A stretch of 64,000 nt of DNA from Phycisphaerales bacterium (GTDB lineage: Bacteria; Planctomycetota; Phycisphaerae; UBA1845), in assembly GCA_020852275.1 (NCBI GenBank), contig JADZBE010000030.1, positions 42,966 to 106,965 on the forward strand, read 5' to 3'. Below the pieces are notes generated by a model. The model saw only the letters and a program-made list of their open reading frames with translations, searched no databases and was not told the origin of the DNA. This document shows, one piece after another, positions 18,356 to 26,185 of this stretch; position 1 is the first letter of the stretch; the number at the start of each line of letters is the position of its first letter. A program made the translations under genes and the position numbers.

Positions 18356-18445
18356 CGCCGCGCCGCCCGGGGCAAGGAAACGCCAAAACGTCAAAAAACA
18401 TCAAAGCGTCGAAATCAGAACCCGCAGCGCCAGCGAGGGCGGGGA

Positions 18446-18580
18446 GAATGGCGAATGGCGAATGGCGAATGCCGAATGCCGAATGGCGAATGGCGAATGG
18501 CGAATGCCGAATGGCGAATGGCGAATGGCGAATGCCGAATGGCGAATGGCGAATGCCGAATGCTGAATGCTGAATGCCGA
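18446..18580. repeat. Heptamer tandem array (GAATGGC/GAATGCC)
   Basis: About nineteen 7-bp units, mostly GAATGGC alternating with GAATGCC, ending in GAATGCT variants. Sits between fabH and fabD. Confidence 0.92.
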
Positions 18581-18662
18581 AGAAAGGGCGAAAGACCGAA
18601 ACACAGAAACGCGAAACATGGAGAATGCCCATACGACCCTACGCACCGTGTACGCTGAACGA

Positions 18663-18790
18663 CACACGATGAACAATGCACGATGCACGATGAACGATGC
18701 ATGATGAACGATGAACAACGCACGACGCACGATGCACGATGCACGATGCACGACGCACGACGCACGATTCACGATGCACGATGCACGATA
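18663..18790. repeat. Second heptamer tandem array (CACGATG)
   Basis: Irregular 7-bp array of CACGATG, AACGATG and CACGACG units running up to nine bases before the fabD start codon. Confidence 0.9.
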
Positions 18791-18798
18791 ACCAACCC

Positions 18799-19722
18799 AT
18801 GACTACCAAAGCCGCAGTATTCCCCGGGCAAGGCGCCCAGAGCGTCGGCATGGGGCTGGACCTCGTGGAGGTCAGTCCGGCCGCCAGGCTTGTATATGAG
18901 CGCGCGAACGCCGTCGTCGGCTACGACCTGTCCAACCTCTGCTTTCACGGACCCGCCGAGAAGCTGGAGCAGACCGACATCCAGCAGCCGGCCATCTTCG
19001 TCACCAGCGTGGCTTTCTTCGAGGCGTATCTGGAGCGCGGGGGTCGGCGCGACGAGTTCGGCTTTTTCGGTGGGCTGAGCCTCGGCGAGTACACGGCGCT
19101 CTACGCGGCGGGCGCGTTCGACTTTCAGACCGGGCTGCGGCTCGTGCGGCGGCGCGGCGAGCTGATGCAACAGGCGGCCACCGCGTGCCGCGGCGGCATG
19201 GCTTCGCTGATCGGCGCGGAAGAGGCCGACGCCCGGTCGATCTGCGACGCGGCTCGCGAAGGCGATGTGCTCGCGCCCGCGAACCTCAACTGCCCCGGTC
19301 AAGTGGTCATCAGCGGACATCTGGCCGCGGTGCAGCGGGCGATGAAAGTCGCGGAATCGCGGGGGCTGAAAGCCGTCCAGCTTGCGGTGGCCGGGGCGTT
19401 TCATTCCGCGCTGATGCAGCCGGCGGCGGACGGGCTGGCGGCAGCGCTGGCGGAATCGACCCTCGAGCCGCCGCGCTCCCGGGTGGTTCGCAACGTGGAT
19501 GCCGCCTACTATGCGACCGCCGCGGACGTGCGCGCCGGATTGGCCGCTCAGTTGACCTCGCCCGTTCTGTGGCAGCGGGACGTGGAGCGCATGATCGCCG
19601 AAGGCGCGGACACGTTCGTCGAGTTCGGGCCGGGTCGGGTTCTGACGGGGCTGCTGCGCAAGATCAATCGCAACGTGAAGGGCGTCAACCTCGGCTCGGC
19701 GGCGTCGCTTGCCGGGGCGTGA
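18799..19722 (+). CDS. fabD: Malonyl-CoA:ACP transacylase
   Basis: Loads malonyl groups onto acyl carrier protein. 307 residues, usual length. KAAVFPGQGAQSVGMGLDL at the N-terminus; nucleophile motif GLSLGEYTAL, in which the usual GHSxGE His is Leu; RGELMQQAA with the malonyl-binding Arg; catalytic His in VAGAFHSALM; VEFGPGRVLTGL near the end. The ATG at 18799 (MTTKAAVFPGQG) is where homology starts; the frame is open upstream but reads through the heptamer repeat. No Shine-Dalgarno is visible, since the repeat occupies that position. Confidence 0.95.
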   Translation: MTTKAAVFPGQGAQSVGMGLDLVEVSPAARLVYERANAVVGYDLSNLCFHGPAEKLEQTDIQQPAIFVTSVAFFEAYLERGGRRDEFGFFGGLSLGEYTALYAAGAFDFQTGLRLVRRRGELMQQAATACRGGMASLIGAEEADARSICDAAREGDVLAPANLNCPGQVVISGHLAAVQRAMKVAESRGLKAVQLAVAGAFHSALMQPAADGLAAALAESTLEPPRSRVVRNVDAAYYATAADVRAGLAAQLTSPVLWQRDVERMIAEGADTFVEFGPGRVLTGLLRKINRNVKGVNLGSAASLAGA

Positions 19723-19795
19723 AAGCCGCTCGCGCATCGAGTTCAGAGTTTGGCGCTGGGTCGCCGGTGAACGGCGCGCCGCAGGGAGCAGAATC

Positions 19796-20536
19796 ATGAA
19801 CGGACAAGTCGCCATCGTGACGGGCGCGAGTCGGGGCATCGGGCGCGGCGTGTGCCTGGCGCTCGCCCAGCGCGGCGCCACCGTCATCGCGGCCGCGCGC
19901 AGCGAGGGTCCGTTGCAGGCGCTCGCGGAGGAGGCGCGTCAGCGCGAGCTGCCGGGGCGCATCGAGCCGCGCCCGCTCGACGTCACCCAGCGAGAGACCA
20001 TCCCGCCGTTCATCGAGGCCGTCATGACGGCGCACGAGCGCATCGACATCCTCGTCAACAACGCAGGCATCACGCGCGATGGACTGTTTCTCAACATGGA
20101 CGACGACCAGTTCGACGACGTGCTCACCGCCAACCTCCGCTCCGTCTTCTGGCTGACGCGCGCCGCGTGCCGGCCGATGCTCCAGGCGCGCTACGGGCGC
20201 ATCGTGAACATCGCCAGCGTTTCGGGCGTGATGGGCAACGCGGGTCAGGCGAACTACGCCGCCAGCAAGGCGGGGCTGATCGGCATGACCAAGTCCATTG
20301 CCAAGGAGCTGGGCAAGCGCAAGATCACCTGCAACGCGGTCGCGCCGGGCTTCATCACCACGGACATGACCGACGGACTGCCGGAGAAGCTCAAGGAGGA
20401 GGCGAAGAAGTTGATTCCCCTTGGGCGATTCGGCACGGTGGAGGACGTGGCGGAAACGGTCGCGTTTTTCGCCAGCCCGGCATCGGGTTACATCACCGGA
20501 CAGGTTGTGCTTGTAGATGGCGGGCTGCGGATGTGA
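19796..20536 (+). CDS. fabG: 3-oxoacyl-ACP reductase
   Basis: NADPH-dependent reduction of beta-ketoacyl-ACP in the elongation cycle. 246 residues, short-chain dehydrogenase fold: cofactor motif VTGASRGIGRG, NNAGITRDG, catalytic Ser in NIASVSGVMGN, YAASK with catalytic Tyr and Lys, APGFITTDMT, and C-terminal ASGYITGQVVLVDGGLRM. CAGGGAGCAG six bases before the ATG at 19796 settles the start. Lies 73 bp after fabD. Confidence 0.96.
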   Translation: MNGQVAIVTGASRGIGRGVCLALAQRGATVIAAARSEGPLQALAEEARQRELPGRIEPRPLDVTQRETIPPFIEAVMTAHERIDILVNNAGITRDGLFLNMDDDQFDDVLTANLRSVFWLTRAACRPMLQARYGRIVNIASVSGVMGNAGQANYAASKAGLIGMTKSIAKELGKRKITCNAVAPGFITTDMTDGLPEKLKEEAKKLIPLGRFGTVEDVAETVAFFASPASGYITGQVVLVDGGLRM

Positions 20537-20726
20537 TGGGGGGTCAGCATGGAGGGAGTTGGGGGAATCCGCCCCGGCCGCGCGTTGAGGGGCGGCGTTG
20601 CGACGGGCGGGGATGGGGGTTAGCATCCGGCCTCCTCGGCAAGAGGGGCTGAGTCGAACCGTTCAGTGGTGAATGCACCCCCTGCGGCTTTGCGGGCGGG
20701 CGAGGATGGTCTTGGAGGATTCTGAC

Positions 20727-20981
20727 GTGGCAACGCGCGAAGAGATACTGGCGAAGGTGGTCCAGATTGTCAGCGACCAGATGGGCGTGGACAAGGCCGA
20801 GATCACGGCGGAGACCTCCTTCGTGGACGACTTGAACGCCGACTCGCTGGACACCGTCGAGCTGGTCATGGAACTCGAGGACGAGTTCGACATGTCCATC
20901 CCCGATGAAGAGGCCGAGAAGATCAAGACCGTCGGCGACGCCGTCACCTACGTCGAGAAGCAACTGGCATCGAAGAAGTGA
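20727..20981 (+). CDS. acpP: Acyl carrier protein
   Basis: Carries growing acyl chains on a 4'-phosphopantetheine arm. 84 residues, acidic. The prosthetic-group Ser is in [18 protein letters not shown]; helix I is [19 protein letters not shown]. The start is a GTG at 20727 with a strong GGAGG at 20714-20718, giving the expected length; the longer open frame upstream has no homology. A 190-bp spacer separates it from fabG and may hold its own promoter, in keeping with high acpP expression in other bacteria, though I cannot point to boxes. Confidence 0.96.
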   Translation: MATREEILAKVVQIVSDQMGVDKAEITAETSFVDDLNADSLDTVELVMELEDEFDMSIPDEEAEKIKTVGDAVTYVEKQLASKK

Positions 20982-21088
20982 GGTTCCGTCCAGATCCGCC
21001 GCGTCGCCAGGCCCGTGCGCATGCGGGCGCGGCGGTGCAATCCGCGCGCCGGCGCCGCGATTCCCACGACTAAGAGACTTTGACACGC

Positions 21089-22330
21089 ATGATCCGACGC
21101 AGAGTCGTCATCACGGGCATGGGCGCCGTCACTCCGCTGGGGACGGGCGTGGACCGCTTCTGGGACGCGCTCATCGAGGGGCGCAGCGGCGTGAAAACCG
21201 TCTCCCTCTTCCCCACGGAGGGCTTCGACGTCCACTTCGGTGGTGAATGCACGGATTTCGCGCTCGGCGACTTCGTCGACCGCAAGGCCGCCAAGCGTCT
21301 GGATCGGTTCTCCCAGATGGCGTTGCAGGCCGCCCACGAAGCATTGCATCAGTCCGGTCTCCTCGCCGCCTCCGCGGACCCGCACCGCATCGGGGTGATT
21401 CTCGGTTCCGGCATCGGTGGGCTGAAGGAACTCGAGGACCAGCACAACCGGCTGATCGAGAAAGGCCCGGATAAGGTTTCCGCGTTCACCATCCCCAAGC
21501 TCATGGTCAACGCCGCCGCGGGGAACATCTCTATGGAGTTCGGGCTTAAGGGCGTCAGTCAGGCCGTGGCGACCGCCTGCGCCTCCGCCGCCAGCGCGAT
21601 GGGGGACGCCGTCTTCACCATTCGCGCGGGAGTTGCCGACGCGATCGTCACCGGCGGCACTGAAGCCGCGCTGACGCCGCTGGGGCTGTCCGCCTTCGCC
21701 GCGATGAAGGCGCTCAGCACGCGCAACCACGCGCCACAGCAGGCCAGCCGCCCGTTCGACAGAGACCGCGACGGGTTCGTTCTCGCGGAAGGCGCGGGCA
21801 TGGTGGTGTTTGAGGAGCTGGAGTTCGCCCGCCGGCGCGGGGCGCACATCCTTGGCGAAGTGGTCGGCTATGGCGCCACTTCGGACGCCGGGCACATTAC
21901 CCAGCCTTCCGAGAGCGGGGACGGCGCGGCCGCTGCCATGCGCAACTGCATGCGCGACGCGGGGATGAACCCCGAGGATCTCGATTACGTCAACGCTCAC
22001 GGGACCAGTACGCCGCTGGGCGACGTGGCCGAGACCTTCGCGCTGAAGTCCGTGTTTGGTTCCTATGCCCGCCAGATCGCGGTCAGCAGCACCAAGAGCG
22101 CGACGGGGCACCTCCTCGGCGCCAGCGGCGGGGTGGAGATGATCGCGTGCGTCATGGCGATGAACCACAGCGTCGTCCCGCCGACGATCAACCTCGAACA
22201 CCCCGGCGAAGGCTGCGATCTCGACTATGTGCCGAATGTCGCGCGGGATTTGCCGATCCGGGCGGCCATCAACAACTCCTTCGGCTTCGGCGGTCACAAC
22301 GCCTGCCTGATCGTCAAGCGCTGTCCCTAG
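21089..22330 (+). CDS. fabF: Beta-ketoacyl-ACP synthase II
   Basis: Elongating condensing enzyme of type II fatty-acid synthesis. 413 residues. RRVVITGMGAVTPLG at the N-terminus; nucleophile Cys in VATACASAASAMGDA; first His in VNAHGTSTPLGD; second His in KSATGHLLGASGG; C-terminal NNSFGFGGHNA. ATG at 21089 is chosen over a TTG three codons earlier. Last gene of the cluster; a CATTCCCGC inverted-repeat element begins on its stop codon and may act as its terminator. Confidence 0.96.
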   Translation: MIRRRVVITGMGAVTPLGTGVDRFWDALIEGRSGVKTVSLFPTEGFDVHFGGECTDFALGDFVDRKAAKRLDRFSQMALQAAHEALHQSGLLAASADPHRIGVILGSGIGGLKELEDQHNRLIEKGPDKVSAFTIPKLMVNAAAGNISMEFGLKGVSQAVATACASAASAMGDAVFTIRAGVADAIVTGGTEAALTPLGLSAFAAMKALSTRNHAPQQASRPFDRDRDGFVLAEGAGMVVFEELEFARRRGAHILGEVVGYGATSDAGHITQPSESGDGAAAAMRNCMRDAGMNPEDLDYVNAHGTSTPLGDVAETFALKSVFGSYARQIAVSSTKSATGHLLGASGGVEMIACVMAMNHSVVPPTINLEHPGEGCDLDYVPNVARDLPIRAAINNSFGFGGHNACLIVKRCP

Positions 22331-22525
22331 CAGTCCGTGGTGAAAGGCGGCGCTCGTCATCCCCGCGCCGGCGGGAATCCAGCATCGTCATTCCCGCGCA
22401 GGCGGGAATCCAGCAGGTAGCTTGCGGAGACGCACGAATCCAGCGGTTTTCCTAGGTGGACTGGACCCCCGCCTGCGCGGGGGTGACGGGCCCCATATCC
22501 GGTTTCGAGTTCCACTACGGACTGT
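22330..22525. repeat. CATTCCCGC inverted-repeat element (copy 4)
   Basis: Full copy: left end GCAGTCCGTGGTGAAAGGCG, inner arms at 22352-22381 and again at 22386-22413 (arm duplicated), CGAATCCAGCGGTTTTCC spacer, inverse arm CCGCCTGCGCGGGGGTGACGG, right end GAGTTCCACTACGGACTG. Its first base is the last base of the fabF stop codon. Confidence 0.92.
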
Positions 22526-22679
22526 AGGGCGCTGGAGAACCGGCTCATCCCTACCGATACACGCTCGGCGGCTGTTGCGCGCGCCGGCGGTTTTTGCAGG
22601 GAGATCACACACGCGACGTGCCCGCGCGGATGAAATCTGCCACGCTGCGGCGCGTGAATCCGACGGTCAGCTCCAGCAC

Positions 22680-23054
22680 ATGAATCTGACGCAAGACGAG
22701 ATCGACGCCCTGCTTCGCTCCTCCGACGTGACCGGCCCGCCGGCGGACAAGCGACCCTGCGGGGGCGGCAAATCCGGCGCCAAGCCGCGCCTGACGGGGG
22801 ACCCGTCGCGCTGGTCGTACATCCTCCATCTCTCGGTGCCCCTCGTCGTCCGCGTAGCCCAGCGGCAGATGAAACTCCGCCAAGTCCTGGAAATCTCCAC
22901 CGGATCCATCCTCGAATTCGACACCCCCGCCGAATCCGAGCTGGATCTCCTGGTCAACAACTGCCCCGTCGCCAAGGGCTTGGCCGTAAAAGTCGGCGAA
23001 AACTTCGGCCTCCGGCTCACGCGCCTGCTACCCGCCGACTCGCAGGCCGGATAA
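22680..23054 (+). CDS. fliN: FliN/SpoA-domain protein with FliM-like N-terminal peptide
   Basis: 124 residues. N-terminus MNLTQDEIDALLRSSD resembles the (S/T)QDEIDALL peptide by which FliM or FliY bind phospho-CheY. After a Gly/Lys-rich linker (about 20-45) there is one SpoA (surface presentation of antigens) domain: ILHLSVPLVVRVAQRQMKLR ... TGSILEFDTPAESELDLLVN, ending GENFGLRLTRL. FliN forms the C-ring of the flagellar motor or the sorting platform of type III secretion. No other flagellar gene is in the window. Start ATG at 22680 fits the peptide; ribosome-binding site weak. Could also be a shortened FliY-like hybrid. Confidence 0.8.
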   Translation: MNLTQDEIDALLRSSDVTGPPADKRPCGGGKSGAKPRLTGDPSRWSYILHLSVPLVVRVAQRQMKLRQVLEISTGSILEFDTPAESELDLLVNNCPVAKGLAVKVGENFGLRLTRLLPADSQAG

Positions 23055-23238
23055 GGAATGGGGTACCGTCGGTTCGCGTCCGCCCTGGGTGATTCGTACA
23101 ACGTGCGCGCCCTCGCCGGCGCCACGGGTTCCGAATGGGTCGCCGGTTCACGCCCGCCCCGGTAATCTGTACAGTTCACGAGTTCGGGGCGCGCTATCGG
23201 ACGGGGGCGCCCTGCCAACTTCCCACGGGGGGGATTGC

Positions 23239-24387
23239 GTGCCTTCAACCGCTGTGATCAAGCCGAGCGAGGACAACGAACTGCTCATCCAAGCGGTGCG
23301 CGACTTCGCGCGCGGAGAGCTTGTCGAAGCCGACCGGCGGTGGGACTTCGATGAGTCGTCCATGGCCGAGCTGCTCCCGCAAATCGCGCAAATGGGTCTG
23401 CTCAAGCTGATGATCCCGGAATCGCAGGACGGCATGGGCTGCGACTGTCGGACGTACTCCACGCTGCTGCACGAGGTGGCGTACGCCTCGCCGTCGATGG
23501 CGGTCACGCTCTCCGTCCACACCATGGTCGCCAGCACGGTGAGCAAGATGTCCGAGGAGCCGCTGCGGTCCACGTGGCTGCGGCAGTTTGGCGAGGCGGA
23601 CCATCTCTGCGCGTTCGCCATCTCCGAGGCCGACGCGGGCAGCGACCCTTCGAGCATCCGGGCCCGCGCGGTAAAAGCGCCCGGCGGGTTCCGCGTCAGC
23701 GGCGAGAAGATGTGGATTTCCAACGGCATGTCGGCACGCTGGTTTCTCACGCTCGTCCGGCTCGACGACGGCACACCCGACGGGGCGTTGTGCATGGTGA
23801 TGATCGACGGGCAGTCGCCGGGGCTGGAGCGCACGAAAATCCACGGGAAAATGGGAATCCGCGGCAGCGAGACCGCCGTCATCGCGCTGTCCGACGTCTT
23901 CGTTCCCAGGGAACATCTCGTGGGAGGCGTGGGCGAGGGAGGCCGCGTCAGCGCCATCACGCTGAACGAGGGTCGCGTCGGGATCGCCTCGCAGGCCAGC
24001 GGCATCGGCGAAGCCTGCCTCGATGCCATGGTGCAATACGCGCGCGAACGGCGACAGTTCGGGCAGCCGATCGGGCGGTTTCAGGCCGTCGGCAACATGA
24101 TCGCCGACAGCGCGATGGAGCTTGCCGCCGCACGGGCGCTGATCTTCAGCGCGGCCGCCAAGATCGACCGAGAGGAGGCGGACCTCGCGTCGTCCTCGAT
24201 GGCCAAACTCTACGCCACCGAGGCCGTCAACCGCATCGCGTACCGCGCCGTGCAGGTGCACGGCGGGATGGGCTACGTCCGCGAGTGCCGCGTCGAGCAG
24301 CTCTACCGCGACGCCCGCGTCACGACGATCTACGAAGGCACCAGCGAGATCCAGCGCTACGTCATCGCCAAGCGCCTTCGCGGTTAA
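23239..24387 (+). CDS. Acyl-CoA dehydrogenase
   Basis: 382 residues, FAD-dependent. Signatures: CAFAISEADAGSDPSSI and SGEKMWISNG (flavin-binding), RRQFGQPIGRFQAV, VHGGMGYVRECRVEQLYRD and IYEGTSEIQRYVIAKRL with the catalytic Glu in the YEGT position. Closest in appearance to short/branched-chain or butyryl-CoA-type enzymes. The start is a GTG at 23239 preceded by a GGGGGG run, since the upstream open frame has no homology. A CATTCCCGC repeat element starts right after the TAA stop. Not linked to other beta-oxidation genes. Confidence 0.93.
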   Translation: MPSTAVIKPSEDNELLIQAVRDFARGELVEADRRWDFDESSMAELLPQIAQMGLLKLMIPESQDGMGCDCRTYSTLLHEVAYASPSMAVTLSVHTMVASTVSKMSEEPLRSTWLRQFGEADHLCAFAISEADAGSDPSSIRARAVKAPGGFRVSGEKMWISNGMSARWFLTLVRLDDGTPDGALCMVMIDGQSPGLERTKIHGKMGIRGSETAVIALSDVFVPREHLVGGVGEGGRVSAITLNEGRVGIASQASGIGEACLDAMVQYARERRQFGQPIGRFQAVGNMIADSAMELAAARALIFSAAAKIDREEADLASSSMAKLYATEAVNRIAYRAVQVHGGMGYVRECRVEQLYRDARVTTIYEGTSEIQRYVIAKRLRG

Positions 24388-24584
24388 CAGTCCGCGGCAG
24401 GAGGCGACGCTCGTCATTCTCGCGCAGGCAGGAATCCAGCTTCGTCATTCCCGCGCACGCGGGAATCCCGTCGGTGGTTTGCAAGGTATCACGAATCCAG
24501 CGGTTTTCCGGGGCAGACTGGACCCCCGCATGCGCGGGCGTGACGGGCGCGATGCTCGGCTCCGAGTTTCACCACGAGCAGTCA
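24388..24584. repeat. CATTCCCGC inverted-repeat element (copy 5)
   Basis: Full copy: left end CAGTCCGCGGCAGGAGGCGA, tandem inner arms (TCATTCTCGCGCAGGCAGG and TCATTCCCGCGCACGCGGG), CGAATCCAGCGGTTTTCC spacer, inverse arm CCGCATGCGCGGGCGTGACGG, right end GAGTTTCACCACGAGCAGTC. Begins at the first base after a stop codon. Confidence 0.9.
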
Positions 24585-24664
24585 GGCCGTTCGCCGCGTC
24601 GGGGCGAGGTCCGTCGCTGCCGCGCTCGCCAGCCCCCGATCCGGCGGTTAGCCTGCTGCCCATC

Positions 24665-26185
24665 ATGAGCGATCCGCTCTCGCGTGGAAAATCTGGCGTC
24701 GCCGCCGCGCCCGCCGCCGAAGGCGACGACTCGACGGCGCTGCGCCGCGTTCTCGGGCCCATCGACGCGAGTTGCGTGGTCATCGGCGCGATCATCGGCG
24801 TGGGCATCTTCTTCACGCCCAGCCGTGTGGCTACGCTGGCCGGGTCCGCGCCGATGGCGCTGCTGGCGTGGGGCGTCGGCGGCGTGATCGCGCTCGCCGG
24901 CGCGCTGACCTTCGCCGAGTTGGGCGCGCGATTCCCGCACGCCGGCGGGCAGTACGAAATCCTCCGCGACGCATGGGGACCGCTGCCCGCGTTCCTGTTC
25001 GTGTTCTGCAACGCCACGGCCACGCAGGCGGGCGCGATCGCCATCATCGCGCTGCTCTGCACGCAGAACCTGGCGGTCGCGGTGCTTGGGGAGCTGCCGG
25101 GTTCGGTTGCGTCGGTGGCGACGTCGGCGCTGTTGATCGTTCTGGTCACCGTCGCCAACGCCGTCGGGGTGCGCTGGGGCTCGGGGATCCAGAACGTCAC
25201 CGTCGCCGCAAAACTGCTGACGCTGCTGCTCGTGGTGGTGCTCGCACTGAAGGTGGCTCCGGCGATCGGGTCCGCCGTCGAGGGCGCCGCGCTCTTGCCT
25301 GGCGGCGCGCTCCCGTCGGGCGAGGCGCAGGCGATGCGTGCTGCGTCACCGTCCGGAGGCTCGGCGGCGGGCACGGGCGCCGGGCTGCTGCTGCTGCTGT
25401 TTGCCGCCATCGTCCCGTCGTTCTTCGCTTACGGCGGCTGGCAGCACGCTCTGTGGATCGCCGGCGAGGTGCGCGATCCCCGGCGGACGCTGCCCCTGTC
25501 GATCGTCGGCGGCGTGATCGTCGTCGTCGCGGCCTACATGCTTGCCAACTGGGCGTATCTTCATCTTCTGGGTTATGAGGGCGTGACGCGAAGCGGCGCG
25601 CTGGCGGCGGACGCGGTGGCGCGCGTGTGGCCCACCTATGGAAAGCGATTCACGGCTGGCGCGGTGGCGATCTCGGCCTTCGGCGTGCTTAACGCGCAGT
25701 TGCTCAGCGGTCCGCGGCTGATTTACCGCATGGCGGTGGATGGCCGGTTTTTTGCTCCGTTCGCCCGCGTCAGCGCCGGCGGGCGGACTCCGCGCGCGGC
25801 GATCGTCCTCCTGGGCGCGCTCGGGCTGGCGCTGCTCCTGCTGGCGGCGGGATTCTCCAACAATGCGATCGACGCGATCGACCGCCTGACCACGGGCGCT
25901 GTGTTCATCGACGGGATATTCTTCGTGCTGACCGGCGCGGCGCTGTTCATCCTGCGCGGACGCGGCGCTGCGGGCGGCGCCGCGCCGCGCGTGCGCCTGG
26001 GCTACCCGTTCGCGCCGGCGCTGTTCGTCCTCGGCGAAGTCGGCATCATCATCGGGGCGTACACGGAAGGGTCCACGCGCAGCGCGGCGAAGATCGGCAT
26101 TGGATGGATTCTTGCGGCCGCCGCCCTCTATGCGGTCTTTTTCAGGAACTCACAGCGCAACCGCGCGACTCACTGCCCCGAGTGA
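24665..26185 (+). CDS. APC family amino acid permease
   Basis: 506-residue inner-membrane transporter of the amino acid-polyamine-organocation superfamily, importing or exchanging amino acids. About twelve hydrophobic helices; helix 1 has IGAIIGVGIFFTPSRVA, the APC substrate-binding GxGIF signature, and PHAGGQYEILRDAWG after helix 2 is the usual P-x-x-GG-x-Y motif. LSGPRLIYRMAVDGRFFAPF is the conserved stretch between helices 8 and 9. Substrate not predictable. The start at 24665 follows from the usual short hydrophilic N-terminus. It converges on the solute-binding-protein gene, and the two coding ends overlap by 16 bp (26170-26185). Confidence 0.92.
   Translation: MSDPLSRGKSGVAAAPAAEGDDSTALRRVLGPIDASCVVIGAIIGVGIFFTPSRVATLAGSAPMALLAWGVGGVIALAGALTFAELGARFPHAGGQYEILRDAWGPLPAFLFVFCNATATQAGAIAIIALLCTQNLAVAVLGELPGSVASVATSALLIVLVTVANAVGVRWGSGIQNVTVAAKLLTLLLVVVLALKVAPAIGSAVEGAALLPGGALPSGEAQAMRAASPSGGSAAGTGAGLLLLLFAAIVPSFFAYGGWQHALWIAGEVRDPRRTLPLSIVGGVIVVVAAYMLANWAYLHLLGYEGVTRSGALAADAVARVWPTYGKRFTAGAVAISAFGVLNAQLLSGPRLIYRMAVDGRFFAPFARVSAGGRTPRAAIVLLGALGLALLLLAAGFSNNAIDAIDRLTTGAVFIDGIFFVLTGAALFILRGRGAAGGAAPRVRLGYPFAPALFVLGEVGIIIGAYTEGSTRSAAKIGIGWILAAAALYAVFFRNSQRNRATHCPE

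Noticed and set aside
18446..18790. CRISPR or origin-type iterons between fabH and fabD
   Set aside because: 7-bp units without spacers, DnaA boxes or replication genes nearby.
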